A DNA stretch of 64,000 nt from Acanthococcus lagerstroemiae. Lineage: Eukaryota > Arthropoda > Insecta > Hemiptera > Eriococcidae. The DNA is taken from the NCBI GenBank assembly GCA_031841125.1, contig CM063113.1:32819312-32883311 (forward strand). Direction: 5' to 3'. The notes under the pieces were generated by a model, which was not told the DNA's origin, made no database searches, and saw only the letters and a list, made by a program, of their open reading frames with translations. Below are positions 23,641-37,429 of the stretch, in pieces (within the stretch, counting starts at the first letter, position 1; each line of letters opens with the position of its first letter). The position numbers and the translations under genes are program-made.

Positions 23641-26600
23641 GCAGTGAACAATATCACGGATTTCTGTTCAAAACTTACTAAGTCCAGAAGACAAATTAAG
23701 GAAGGTTCGTGAGTTTCAATTAACCTCAATATACATACACGAACTTCGGTTGTAAAGTCTACGGGAGTGTTTTGTTTCCTGTAAAAATAACTGTATTTTT
23801 AAAATTCCAGATTCCAGATTCCAGCTTGTTTTTTTTTTGGTTTTTTTCGTGTGTAGGGAGCTAAATCATTTTCTTGCGGGAATGGCGGTGTAACAGGTGT
23901 TTTGGAGGAAGGGAACTTAGCATCTTCAAATTTCTAGAATTTTTTGACTTTACTTCGATGAAAGTTGCCAAGTTAAAGGACAGTACCCTACAGACGTGAT
24001 AGCGGTTGATCATTTTGTCGGACAGTTGGTGTCCTTAATTTATTTGTAATTTTGAATTACATGAATTTTAGAAAGAGGTTTTCATATTAAGCTCAGTCTA
24101 CTTCGCGAGATAAGCAAAAGGAGAGCTATTAGTTGATGGTGCTCAAACTATGCAACCACCTTCTGGACCGCCTTTATTTTACAGCATAAGAGCTTCGTGG
24201 CATTCCTAAGAACTAGTACTCAGAACTAAACTCTACATAATGCATTGGGTCCTTCTGAGAGCCAAATTTCTTCGGAAATTGATAGAATCTTGTGCAATCT
24301 CGTCGTCTGAACGAATGAATAAAATGTGTTATGAGTCGATTTTTAAATTAATAATTCACAATCGTGTATCATGCAGTAATGATTTATCTTCCTTCGACAA
24401 TGTTGTGTTGAAGTGCAACACCGCAATGCAAAAGTTTACCACAAAAGCAAAAATAGTTGACGTGCCTTCTACGTCATCAGTGTAGCAACGTTGCCTCTTG
24501 TCTTTTCAAAGAATGACAGTGACGAATCTTATCATCCTACCTTCGTCAAGTTCATTTCGACTTCATTTAGAAAATTTATTGCTTCTAGGGTTAAGGGATT
24601 ATGAACAGAATAATAAACGCACATTGTGAGAATCTAACGCAAAATCGTCTCTTAACCAACAGTTGATGTTAGAGTTTGATGAATTAGTCCTATTTATATT
24701 TGCACGTAATCGTAGTTTTAGTTCAGAAAATGCTGAACCAAATTTTCTCTTAGAAAACTACACTTTATGAGTTACACTTTAGAACTCGTAAGGCTAGTAT
24801 ATTTATTGCACGATCGATGACCTAACTATGATATATAGTATTCGTGTTAAAAATGAGCGAACTTTCGATTGCATATTTCATGTAAGAACTAACAAGACTA
24901 TATAGTTTTGGGTATAGGTACCTCATGATTCAACACCATGCTCTTGCTCATTCTGTTCGTGTCTCTGTGGACATTCCAACTTGACCGGGCAGTACTCGAA
25001 ACTAATGTGAAGTGTCTGTCTCACTCCCCCTCCCTCCCTCGAAACATACATCACAAACTGGTCTGTCTGATTTCTTAAATGGAATACCACCTTTAAAGTT
25101 AATGCAATCGAATGAGTCACAGAGGATGCTGAAAAAACAGCCAGTCATTTGGTCGCATAATATGTGCAGTGTTTTCTGGTGGAATATTTTGCGTATACAC
25201 TGCACGGAAGTATCCACCTCCCGACGCCATCTTACATTGCAATGTAGACACAGGTAGTGGCAGATACTCGTATACACTTTCGCTCATTATGATCGCCATG
25301 CTATGTCAGGTTCTCATGTAAAAGCGTTACTAATGTCGAGTTTGCGGAAACTTGTATATACACGTGCACATGACACATTCAAAGATCGTACGAGATGAAC
25401 GTCGCATAATGGTACAGTATGAGAATAATATGACAATCAGTGTATTGTAAAAGTCTTATAATTTCGATCATGACTCAGAATTTGGAATAAAAAAGTGAGA
25501 TATCTATCCTCGACCAGTAGCGTCAAAAATTTTCTTCGATTAGGTAGACAAATATTTGAAATATAAATCAAGTACAAAGAGGATTCTTTTGTCAGCTAAA
25601 AGCCCAAAAGCATAACCAAGTCAGAGAAAGTTCTCAGTCAGTGTCAAAAAATCTTCGAGTCATATACGAGTCTTAAAAATCTGTTAGAGTTTTGAAAAAT
25701 CTCAATCATTTTCCGAAGAGCCTTCTTTGCCACTTCACTCGCTTTGGGCCATGGAAAAATTTCGATATTTTTCAAAGAAATTTTGCACACTTCATTTTTA
25801 TTCCACAGTGCAATTTTTTGCCCTATCCGACCCCCAAAATTAATTTTTTTCTTTTAGCCGTTTTCATGTTTCTCTAGTAACCAATTTTTCCGGGAGTCAG
25901 TATGCGTGTCCTAAAAGAGTAGCAACGTGAGTTCTAAAAGTCCTCAAAGAATTCAAACAAGTCTAAAAGAATATCTAAATAGCGGAAATAAGTGTGGATT
26001 TTATTTTTCCATTTTGTTAAGGGAAATGGGTTTCGTGTCGTAAAAAATTCTTTTGAGTTTATAATAAATTTTACTTTTCTTCTGAACACCATGACTCCTA
26101 ATGTAACATGATGCTCATGAGAAGAGATCCGAGGCCTTTTATGGCTTTCCTAAGATCCCCTCTAATAATTAATGTCAATGAGTTATAAGAAATCGAGACT
26201 ACTGGTGTCGATTCCAGAGGATTTAAAGTAGATTTGCTCTCATTACCAAATTCCGTAAGAATTTGGCTACGAACAAAATTCTTAAAAAACTAAGTGTTTT
26301 GACTTGAAAAATTTTATTAAAAATAAAATAATTAGATGACCCCCCCCCCCTTTCATGAAATGGGCATCCGGGTTGTATGATGACAACCTAATGCTGAAAT
26401 GTACAGCGAAAATTTTACTTTTCTTTTGAACATTTCTACTATATTATGGCTCGGGCGGGGGGAGGGCTAAAGCTTTGTGGTCTTTCCTGGATCCACCACT
26501 CACCAGAATATCATGGAGTCATAGAAGTCTAAACCACTGAAGACGATTCTAGAATGTTTGGGGTGAATTTGCTCCCTCTACCGAACGGCACCGAACTTCT

Positions 26601-28524
26601 TAAAAATTTGACTAAAGAAATTCTTAGCTTTTCTTCTCCGAAAAATGCGAGTATCCATTGCCTTAAATTTTTCATAAAGAAGTAATTCATGTGAAAAGCC
26701 CGCCCGCCACCAAGAACGATCATTACTACCAGTTGAAAATGAAAATTAGTAGTCCTACTGAATAACAGAAGATTTACCGAAGTTTGTCTGGAACTTGGAG
26801 CAAAAGATCTGCCACCGAAATTTTTCTAATTTAGGTAGGCAACCTACCTTGCGCTTCTTTCAGTCGGCAGACGGAGTTTGAATGTATAATATAATTTGAA
26901 GTATTCGTCAAACTAAGGGAACCAAAATGCTCGCGAAATGCAGTATGGATGTCAATAATAAAGTTTTAGTAAAAAGTTAATAAATTAATTTACATTTAAT
27001 ATGATTTAGACCATTCATTGCGGTAATTTAAGCACCTAGGTTGTGGAAGGCAGAATGTGATAAAGTTAGTGTGGAACCATTGAAACCACATTTTATTACT
27101 ATTTGAAGACCTTTAAATTAATTTTTGGTGTTAGAAAATATACTTCGTGCGGGGGCTAAGACATTGCAGTTGGGTGGTACTTATTTTAGCGTTTTCCCCC
27201 TATTTTTGCTCACACAAGAAAAAGTGGTGTGTTGTATCAAAATTTTTTTCGAAACTGAAAAGTTTTATGCCGGAGCACAAGGGAGTTGTCAAAAAAAAGT
27301 GATTCGACTTAAAAATTTACTCTTCTTAATAAAAAAGAAATTAACAAAAAATGGATTAGAAAACTTTTGTTTAGATGGTGCATGGAGTCCTACAATAGGG
27401 CGGTGTTAAAGGTCGCTACTTATTAAATGATATCCTTCACTCAATGTTATCTAATCAAATAAACGTTACGTATAATAATCTATTTCTACGGTTTTCAGAT
27501 TACCTAATTTTATTCAAAAGGAGTCAACTATAATATTTAGGTTAATAGCTTCCATTACACGATTATAGATTTTCTTGAGTTCCCGAGTTCATTTTTGAGG
27601 TCATTTTAGCTGTAACTCCAACCCAGAAGGTTCGTAAAGGAGTTACAACCTGAGTCCCCCTACCCAACTTTACAATATTTCAAATTGTAGCCACCTGAGG
27701 AACCTTATGATTAAAAGGTTACAGCTTAAAGACTCACGAAATGAGCTTGGCAAGCCAAAGCATCCTATTCATGGTTAATAACCCCAGGTTTTATGTGTCG
27801 ACCTCCATGGATTCTTCAAAGATGGAGGTGTGAAATTAAAAATAAGTTCAGTGTATTTGAAAATTGTAAAATCGGTCATCACGTGACATCTATTTGATTA
27901 ACGTTTATTAAATTATATATATTACATCAGTATAGACCTTCAACAGCACTAATCTGGGACACCCTGCACTCCTATGCGATTTTTTTCTCCAAGAAATTTT
28001 CTATCAAGTCTTTTTTGTCCTCAGAAGAACAAATTTCATGGGTTGGGTTGATTTTTTTTTCTTTTTGAAAAACTTAACGCGCATAAGCCGATTGAAAGTT
28101 AGATGCAGTATGTTTATGACGTGTCCTGGGTTGAACTTCCACTTTTTTAAAAACGTTGGCTACTCGGTTTTTAGACTAAGGTGCGCAACTTTTTTTAAGG
28201 AGAAAAAAGAAAATGGACAAAAAAGTAAAATGAATGCTACCTTGATACACAGTGATCTACAAGGAGAATATTAAAGGTCAGAGACGTCTCAAGTATGGAA
28301 ATCAAATACAATATTTCAAAATAGGGGTATTCCACTACGTATTGAAAATGGAAATACGACCATTGGGATCCTACATTTATACAGAAATTTGATTTACCCC
28401 GAGACGGATTTAATAAAACAGTAGGTGAATGTTTGTTCATTGGGCCTCCCCTCCAAAACGGAAAACAAAAGAAAAGTCCAAAATTCGCAGGGTCGAATTA
28501 ACACTATATGACTTTCCCATGCGG
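23641..28524. other. Intronic sequence, nothing assignable
   Basis: Within the 21.8-kb intron. AT-rich, with AGACT/AGTCT-like strings again at 25,620-25,700 and 25,905-25,990, a C run at 26,341-26,350 and scattered G/C-run fragments like those of hAT ends. The open frame at 24,240-24,485 has no recognisable domain. Confidence 0.4.
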
Positions 28525-28621
28525 ATATACTGAGACTGGAAGCTAGAAGCGAGAAGCTATATGAGATTTGGAGGCTAGAAGCCGGAAGCGGAAGCTGTGT
28601 CGTTCGGCTTCCGCATTCCTG
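28525..28621. mobile_element. Truncated copy of the GAAGCC-repeat hAT-like element
   Basis: About 97 bp match the right end of the element at 51,732-52,034: TATACTGAG, then GGAAGCTAGAAGC, GCCGGAAGCGGAAGCTGT, ending CGGCTTCCGCATTCCTG. The left part is missing. Confidence 0.6.
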
Positions 28622-29299
28622 ATTTTAATAATTTCAATATTATGGAAAGCTTGGTGGCCAATTATTGCTGATTTCATGTTTCAGAGAACCAGGGGTCAGA
28701 TAGCCTACACATAGAGCTTTCTTGAGGGAGGAAGGTATCACAGTAGAGAATAAACCGCAGGGGTGCGATCATGGTTTGTCAATGTGACCTGACTCCGACT
28801 CGTGAAAAGGCGATGGTGGGGCAAAAAAGTCAATTTTGAGATTCCAGATGATTCTTACAGGAAATTTCACACTCTTTCGCGTGACCTTTACAGAAAAATT
28901 CCAAAAAATTTTGTTTGGTCAGGAAACGTTAATTTAGTATATTTATACTACACAACGAAAATACGCGACAAACTTCAAACCACGTTTCGTCAAAAATTTG
29001 ATTTTGCCGGAACATCGCGTTTCCACGAATCAGGTCATTTATGAGGAAGAACGCCGGTCTATTCTGTTTCAGTACTTCACTCATGTGTGTACGATATCGG
29101 GTTGAAAAATCAGTTTTAGGAAAATATGAGAACTTAACAAACTTGAACTGATTTCAGTTTTTTTCCTCCTCATTCGCAAATTTTACGGAACATATTTTCA
29201 ATGGGAAAAAATTATACTTCCGGTTTCCTACGGTGGAGATGGGAGGGGGCGAAAGATTTAATTTTTAGGGAAGTCTCTTCGGAAGCCAAAGGGGGTCAC

Positions 29300-30850
29300 C
29301 GCACCATTGTGCTGCTCACAATCAAAAATTTATGAACGGCCGCGAATTTTTGTGAAATTCGACGTGAATTCGGGTAAATCCGAGGGAACTCCCGCGGCGT
29401 TTGTCTTCGCTAAGCTTTCCACATTCGACGGATACTCGATTGACGCAAAGTCGTTTGTACTCCCACGTCTGTACGACGGCCAAAGCACACCAGGGAAGAG
29501 CGAATATTGTCGATATACGTTCAGGAATAACGAACCTAGCTACCGTTCGAGTTCGATTCCGCACCCACTAATCACTCGAATCGATAATTAACTCGGCATC
29601 GTTTTAATAGACGCAAAATTGCGTGCACTTCTCCACATACGCGTAGCTCAAACGCCGCCATTATTCGGCGCAAATTTCGCGGCACTTTCGAGTTTCGTTA
29701 TTCCATTTATATTATACGTCCCGACGCCATCAATCTCCATCTGTCGCAAGTAGAAAGCCTTTTTTCGGCGTAACTCGCAGCTCCGAATTCGAAATCATTC
29801 GCTCTTTCAGTCCGGTCGAATTTTTCTTGCTCAGTTTTCCTCGCACGCCGCGTACGCCGGCTCGTATTTCTCTAAAGAATAGCAAGGACACGTACTCAGG
29901 AAAATTACGATAATTTGAAATAACATTACATTCGCTTAATATTGCATCAAGGTCAGATCAAGACGCATTGTATTCTTTTTCTTCCTTTATTTTTTTTTTA
30001 CTGCGCACGGCGAGCGAGCAAAAGTGATTTCCATAGAATTATTCATGTACGAGCTGTTTTACACGCGAGAGGGCAAATGCGAATTGTTGCGATGGACTTG
30101 CAAAGGAGACACGTCATTCTGTCAACGGGCTACTCAAATTGGGTCGTCGATTATGGAGACTGTCGGCTGCGGTCTTTTGCTGCTGCTCGAGATCACGGTC
30201 GACTTCATGCTGAGGACGCTGATTTTCGCCATTAAGAAGACCTACGACAGCTTGCGAATGATTTGAAGAGCCTGAGCGTCCACATTTCGACATCCGTATG
30301 TTGGGACCCGAAGGCGGAGACTGAGGGCGCGGGGAGACTGTGCTGAGTCTGTGTCAGCGCTCGGTCTCGTACGTCGTGGCGTGCACAGAGAACTACCGCG
30401 ATGTCTATCTGGCGTCTGGGCTGCGTGACCTCTGGGGCACGCGGCTTTCGAATTTCGAGTAAAGCTCGGTCGAGAGATAAAATCACGAGAACGGTGTTTG
30501 CTCTTGCAACGCGAATCGTAAAACGAATGCTCGGTGTCGCTCTATCGGTCAACGTGACGCGTGCTTCGGTCTATCGTGCGCGCATTAACGGACGCAGAAA
30601 CCGTGTAAACGAACGCAGATGTGAAATCGCCATCTTCGGGTGTGTGAAACCGATTTTGAGGCGTAAATTGCAGATAAGTGCTGGAAGAAATATGGCCGCG
30701 ATGCTGATGGAGGTGTTCGACTGGATTAGCATGGTCACGGGCCTTGTGGACGAAAACTGTAAGTGGTCGAACGTGAATGAGAGAATCGTAAGCACTGCAG
30801 ACTTTGACAGCACCGTGGACCTCACCTTCTAAAGGGGTGAAAGAAAATCT
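29300..30850 (+). other. CpG-rich island in the long intron, unexplained
   Basis: This 1.5-kb block is visibly richer in G, C and CpG than all flanking intron sequence. It holds overlapping open frames on the plus strand: 30,024-30,266 (80 codons, with a leucine-rich segment GCGLLLLLEITVDF), a frame containing SVSYVVACTENYRDVYLASG ending near 30,462, and 30,401-30,832 (143 codons). The frames differ and I could not join them with good splice signals. I recognise no domain. It could be a promoter or enhancer with unmethylated CpG, an exon of an unrecognised gene, or a decayed gene. Confidence 0.4.
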
Positions 30851-31487
30851 AGATGAGGCTAAATGCTAATTAAAGTATTCCAGCGGTCTTGAGAGCTTAC
30901 ATCAGAAGCGCCCGAAGGAAATCATGAGAGGGTGGCAGATCAAAAATCTATTGACCTTTTTCTAGGCAAACGAAGTATAGCTTTATGCAATGCTCCCGAT
31001 GTTCGTTTTATTATTCGCTGACATCGAACTCCGGCGTTAACGATAATCGGATTTCTGTATAGTCGATAAACTTATTTTCGGAAGTTTTTTCTCATGTCCT
31101 GGTCCTTGTGGATGATTATCGGTCGGGGTTCCAGAAGAACTGGATAATATAGAAAGACAAGAACACACAAAATAGTACCCAGGCAGAAATCACAGAAAAG
31201 CCTCCTAAAAGAATGGAAGAATAATGAATTGTCCCTTAAAGTTCTAAGTAAATTCTTCGTCGTACATTCGTCACGGTAAATTTTTTGGTTCGTAAACTCT
31301 TCGCTTGGTATATTCTCTGTCGAGAAAATTCTTCGTCGGTAAATTCTTCGCCCAAATAATTTTTTACCCAGTAAAAATCCGATGCTCTAGTCGTCTCTAA
31401 CGCATCTAGTCAGCTAAACCGTCTACAGCGAACTTTCACAATCCGAGTGTGGTTTTTGATAATGAACCCAACCGACCCAGGGGTACA

Positions 31488-31779
31488 TGAAGTGCGCAAA
31501 GTCGATTTCCTTTACGAAATTGAGGAGCGCACTTTCAAAGTGACCTAACTGTAAAATTATAATTTCATGATTTTTTGTTTTCAACACGCTGTCAGGTCGC
31601 GCTAGGGGCATACTTTTCCAAAAACAAAACGACAAATTTTTCTTGAAGGTTGACCTTATTGATACCTACCTTTAAAAACCCCGTTACCTACTTTAGTGTT
31701 TTGCTTGTTTTTCTCAAAATTAAAATTTTGCAATGAGGTCACTTTGGAAGTGGGCTCCCCAATTCTACCTTGCCCACTG
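31488..31779. mobile_element. Inverted-repeat (fold-back) element
   Basis: ATTGAGGAGCGCACTTTCAA (from 31,519) pairs with AATTGGGGAGCCCACTTCCA read on the other strand from near 31,772. The match runs on through AAAGTGACCT and AAAATTATAATTT into the centre, and outward through GTGCGCAAAGT against GTGGGCAAGGT. Arms are ~90 bp and imperfect. Non-coding; most likely a miniature transposon. Confidence 0.55.
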
Positions 31780-32707
31780 TAAGTCCTATTGAATTTTCGA
31801 CGACAAAGATTATATTATATTTTTTAAATCTACAAATTTGATAATAACTTGATAACCATTTTTTTCATCGGGTGAACGATTGATGAGATTTTGACCTTTA
31901 TGAACTTCATGGAATCATGAAGCCCAATTGATATTTGTCCAATGGAATTACAGTAAGGACGGCAATATTCTGCTCAAATAAGTTCCCTTCTGATATTTAG
32001 ATCATGCAATGTCCATTTCTTGTTTAATTTAGGATTACTCTAGAGAACGGGGCGCAATTATACACACGAATGCATCCACATTGAAAAGGCGAAATTTTTC
32101 TCGCCCTTCTGGGTTTTATTGCGTCAAGTTATAGTCAAGTGGCTACATTGTCGTCTCCCATTAACCCTGACTCACGAGCCTATCTTATTTCGTAAAATAT
32201 TAAAGTATGGTCTAAGTTTTCGTGTTTACATTTTTTTTTTTTGGCATTCAAGTTTGTATTTTTCCCGCTTGAAATCGACTTTATTTCGAAATTTTCATGA
32301 TTAAAATTTTTTACATTAAATTTTTGATATCTGAAGTTTGAATTCGACTTCAATTTGGTATTGTTATAATAAAAAGGAAACTGGGACACCAAAACAGCTC
32401 ATTATATATGAAGAAAAATCCATACAAAAGGGCATAAAATGGATTTTTTTGGAAGAGCTGCTTTAAACTGATGAGGGGAAGTCGGGATGGGTAACCATCA
32501 GTGTCAGTAGAGTCAGTCAATGGAACTATGTGGTTCCATAGTGGAATCCGATCTACCCGCTTCCGGAGTGCGTACACTATTCTAAATTTTGAAATGCGGT
32601 TTTGAAAAATTTTAACATCTTGACTTATGCCCTTTCAACTTGGACGCCCTTCAATTTGTTTTCAGTTTACGAAATACACTATTACGTGCATAGCAAATTT
32701 TACCTGT

Positions 32708-32822
32708 GCATTATAGAGAGGACGTTGTGACCTTGTGGTTAGGGTAGTACTCAGCTGTGTCGAAGGTCTGTAGGGTAAGTCTTGATAGAGATTTTTTCTC
32801 TCTCTCTCTCTCTCTTTCTCCT
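32708..32822 (+). mobile_element. Possible degenerate tRNA-like SINE head with (TC)n tail
   Basis: ACCTTGTGGTTAGGGTAGTA resembles a tRNA D-arm/A box, and GTAGGGTAAGTC sits where a B box would be but lacks the TTCGA core. A (TC)n microsatellite (about 32,795-32,822) follows. Weak evidence; it may be chance. Confidence 0.25.
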
Positions 32823-33719
32823 CCCTCTTTCGTCCTTCTTTACGTTCTCAAAAAATGTTGACATTTCCACTCTTTGCTTCGACACATAGGAAAAATTTCA
32901 AAAAACTTTACTTTGAGCTTTACTTTGAGCGTTACTTTAGCGCTCGTTTCTTCTGTTTTATCAGTATAGTTTTATTAATTCCATTTTTATAAATTACTTT
33001 TTGTATTTGAGCCCAACCTTGTCCTATGATAGTGAGAGTTATATTGCAGCTGTGAAGCTGCAATTTTCACAAGTATGTTGCGTATCGTGTTGCAGTTACC
33101 ACCGGGTTTTTGAAGTGAAATTAATCCGACTATGAGGGGGGACTAAAGAACTAATTTCTTACAGTATGGAACTATTATAAATAATTTTGGCATTCATTTC
33201 TAAATCTTCCTGTGTCTTTCCTTAACCCTATTCAACGATTTAAGTTTTACTGTTTTTATATTATCTGAAGCTCAGAACTATTTCTGTACTTTGGTATTAT
33301 TCACTCAATATATTATCAGTTTAAAGGCTAGGTGAAATGCAGCGCATTACTAAAAGCTGTCATGAAAGAAGTGCCCGAGCGTTGTAAAAATCCTATGACA
33401 GAATATGCTAACCGACATCTGTTCTTTAACATACTCTATTATTCGGTTTTCAAGTTATTTTGATACTTCTTTTATAATATAGCGCCCAACGTGCCCATAA
33501 AATTCTGTGCCAGTAAAATCGCCAATAGGAATTCGCGAGCGAGTTGTTTTCCTTTTTTCCTATTCCGTCGGAAACCCGACCTTAATTGGGGTGGAGCTGA
33601 GAGTTGAAAGCTGAGTAGTATAAACAAAATTTCAGAACAAACGGAGATAGTCTTACTGTGTAACCATACACTGTATACTTTATAAGGTAAGCAGCTGAGA
33701 AAAGAACCAAGCAGGACCT

Positions 33720-35640
33720 TGAAATGAGAAAATTTTGTTTCTCGGAGAATAAAAAAATCCGTTTTCCCTCGATTATTAAAAACTAGGGATCCACCAACTC
33801 TTTCCAAAGAAAATATATCGAATAATCTATTGAAATTGTTTGTCTCGCTTCGTTGAATTCGAACATACAAACCCGATGGAAAAGGTGGTCCCTCCCTGAA
33901 TGACCCAATATGAAAATTTCTATCTTCAAATTAACGAGATTAGCTCAGTTGAAAAATTTAACAAAACATCGAAATAAAGGTTTCTCGGGTCGTTGAATTC
34001 GAGTGTTGCAATAAATTTCTGATTTCAGATCCTAAAATTGAAGATTAACGTTCGAAAGGAGGCAAAGCCGACTTGACACAGCAAATCAAAGGGTCAAAAT
34101 AAGGGTCTTTTGGATCATTCAATTTGAATATATCAAATTTTGCATTCAGGGGACCAAAATCTCAAGCTTGAAATGCAAAGTTATAATTATTTTTGCTTCT
34201 AAATTTAAAGTTATTTTCATAGACATTGTCAGAGGAAGCCAATGTCAAATGGAACGCAAGTTTATAATAGGCAGACTGAATTTCCTCGCCACACCGCAGC
34301 CATAAAAAGAACTTGAAAAAGGTAAAACTGACTTGACCTTAAAACGCGATAAAATCTAAATTGAAATCTTTAGACTCTGATTTCAATAACTCCACCAACT
34401 TTTGATGTGAATTTTCACTAATTTTTTTATTTTAACTCTTCACATAGGTCGTTACTGGCTAGAAAAGTATGAAACCGTTCCAAAAATTAAAAATTTTTCT
34501 TTCCTTCGCCTCAGAGTAAGTCAAAAAACTACATGAAATACGTAAAATTGACTCGACGTAAAAACTGAAGAAACAACCTATTAAAACTAGGTAGTTTGGT
34601 CCAGATTTTAGCAATTAATTTCTGATTGTGACCTGTAAATCAAAATTTTACGCCGAAAAATACTGTACATGGAGAAATAAACTGAAATTGAAAGTTTTCC
34701 TTGCGATGTCATCTTTAAACACTTGATGTGAATTGAAATCTGCACGAGTAAGAGAAAGGAATAGAAAGAAATTTTCCAAGGGGCGATTTATCGAATAACA
34801 GAAAATGACAATCATCGAAATTTCAAATTTAGGTAGCTGAAAAAGTACTTGTGTGTTTCTATATGGCCACTGATTTTGAACACTGCATTCATTTTTTCTC
34901 CTTGGCTCCATTTGAGACGCTGAATTTTGGGAAAATGCTGTACTTCTTGCAGTAAAATCTGAATTTTCTTAGCTCAAACCGGGGTCGGATCAAATATTTA
35001 ATTCAATAATTAAAGTAATTCCTATAAGTGATCAAAATACTCCATATTTCGATAGTTTTTCAAATTTTTTTTTGTGCAATTTAATTTTGTTCATTTCAAG
35101 GCTGCAATCCAAGATGAATAACCGTGTTTTCTTCCAAAACACTTTCGTATTTCCCTTTCACACAAGTTTCATAATCACGCTTTACGAGATGACTTATATA
35201 AAACTTGAGAAATCGTTATTTTCATTGTGGATTTTGGATTTTGGGGCTAAGTTTGATCCTCATCAGAAATTGATGCAATATTTAGAATTAGGACAAAAAA
35301 TCTGTTTCAGTTGCGTTCTTATTCTGTTTTACTCGTGTTCTTTTTGCCCGTCACAATCTCTGTTTTGATAAAGCGAAAAAAATTAAGATTTTTCTCTATG
35401 TATTTGTATTTTATTAGGAAAAACTTTCCAGTGTTGTGCTCTAATACTTTGTTTGCTTTGTCGAGTCACGTGAACTTCATTCATTTAAATGAGGAAAATT
35501 TGCTTCTCTGGTATCCGAATCAGAGCTGGATCGAAAATCTGATGAAACATTCGCAGTCAGAAACCCGAGAAATCACTATTTCGGTAGTGTATTCACTATG
35601 TTCTCATATATTTGAAATTTCAAAGTCATGAACCTCTCGT
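33720..35640. repeat. Degenerate long-period repeat array
   Basis: Similar strings recur: TGACTTGAC-like boxes at about 34,069, 34,328 and 34,548, and GTTGAATTCGA or CATTCAATTTGA boxes followed by ATTTCTGATTTCAG-like text at about 33,852, 33,993 and 34,117. Spacings of roughly 125 and 220-260 bp suggest an ancient tandem array, now highly diverged. No coding is supported. Confidence 0.35.
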
Positions 35641-37429
35641 GGCCCTCTCCTCCACTGATAAGGGGAAGAATTTGTTTGATCCATTGAGAAATTACACTTT
35701 AGCATTTCAAGATTCAAAATCTTTCTCGATCCGAGTATGATTCCACACTATAGGTTAAGACGATGAAATCATGAACTTCTGAAATGAATGGGCAAGTTTT
35801 GAGGGTCAAGGGGTACAAGTATAACGGAATGATTGAGGTGGAAGATATTTTGAGAAACCACAAAGTACGAGTGGCATCGGAACGGGGGGGTATAATGTTT
35901 CGGGGTTTTGTACTCCTCCACCACCCATTACAAAATTCAAAATTATTCAAGAAGTCGATAAAAAAGGAGCCCTGAGAGATTCTGAAAACAAAAGATATAC
36001 GAGATGTTTTGCTTAGTAACCCAGTTTCAGAATTTTTTTTCTTATCAACTTGAATTTTTAATTTTTGCACAACCTTTTAAAAAAACCTTCCTGCGCCAAT
36101 AAAAAATATCAGTGCAACTTTGAAACTAATACTTCCATTGACATCAGAACATACTTTTCCTGATTGATCGATCATTCATCAAATGGACTCAAACTAGTAC
36201 CAGGGGGGCTCGACCCTCCATGGCACCCTCCGCTACAGCCAACCTGTCACTCATTGGGTATTAAGACATACTTGAGAACCTTCTTCCTTTTCTTTTCTTT
36301 GTCTTTAGTTTCAGTTAGTGTTGACTAGTGGTGATCCGCAAATTGCCTCCAGTGCCTCCAAACATCACGATACTGGGCTGTCCCGATGGCATTGCCGATG
36401 GTCCCTGTTTGGGCGTTTATATAAGGTCGGCTCACGTGCAAGGTGATCTTTTTCTTCCTTTAAAACATAGTGTAAGTGAATGCCTATACTAAAGGTCGTG
36501 TGATCTAGTATTCAAATTTAAAAACACATGCTCTCTTTCAAAATAGTGCACTGGTGAGACTAGTACAATGTTGATGGCAGAGCGATGATAACAATAACAA
36601 TGACGATGAATGAACGAGAACAAGGTAGTAAAAAGTGAAAACATGAAAACGATACATGTCAATAGTGTCCCAGCGTGATCAAACTCATAGCCGCGTGATA
36701 ATAACAAGCAATACCGACGAGCGACGCGAACATTAGTATAGTTTGTCATTAACAGTCGAACATCTTGATTTTGATATTTAGAAATATTCTATAGAAGGCG
36801 AAGGGGTTAGTCTACCTCATGACAGTTTCATATGAACACGAAACCGGCATAAAACGATTTGATGGGGCGTTAATACCTATCCTGTCGGGAGGGAGGGGAA
36901 AGGAGGGAAACACCCCGGACCCGGACTTTCAGGAGGGCCGGATATTTCTAAAATACCTGAATTTCGACGCTTACGGCTACATCATACTGTACATCAAATC
37001 AACAATCATTCCTTACACCATGAAAGAAATCTCTTATCCCGTAGCTTATAATTTTTCCCCATCTGACAAAAGAAAAAAATGAACTGGAAGGAGGGGGCCG
37101 TGGAAATTCCCCCAGGCCCTCTTTTTCTCTCTACGGGGCTGGTTAATACCCAAAGCTGTGGTAGGAGCTCTGGTTACAGCTCTGACTTTGAGAAATGACT
37201 CCGTTTCCGGCCCAATTCTAAAGCCCTGAACAAAATGAGAACTTTCGTTTAAATCTTCATACAGTTCTTTTGATACGCCCCCATCTGCGGTTACTGTCAA
37301 AAAACTTTAAAAACTTTAAAACAGATTGTTTTTGGTCGTACTCTCGCCCTCCGTACAGGGGGAGGCATTAAATTCACTTGCCCTTATGAGAGAGAAAAAT
37401 TCAAATGGAGAACACTCAAGGACTGGGAA
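35641..37429. other. Intronic sequence, nothing assignable
   Basis: Still inside the long intron. Fragments with CAGGGGGGCTCGACCC-like G/C runs (36,200-36,230) look like hAT-end debris; otherwise nothing can be named. Confidence 0.4.

Noticed and set aside
24240..24485. 81-codon plus-strand open frame in the intron
   Set aside because: It looks less low-complexity than most, but there is no homology I recognise and no splice or promoter context.
30401..30832. 143-codon open frame in the CpG-rich island as a gene
   Set aside because: No recognisable domain, no supporting splice sites, and competing open frames in the same island. Kept only as part of an unexplained region.
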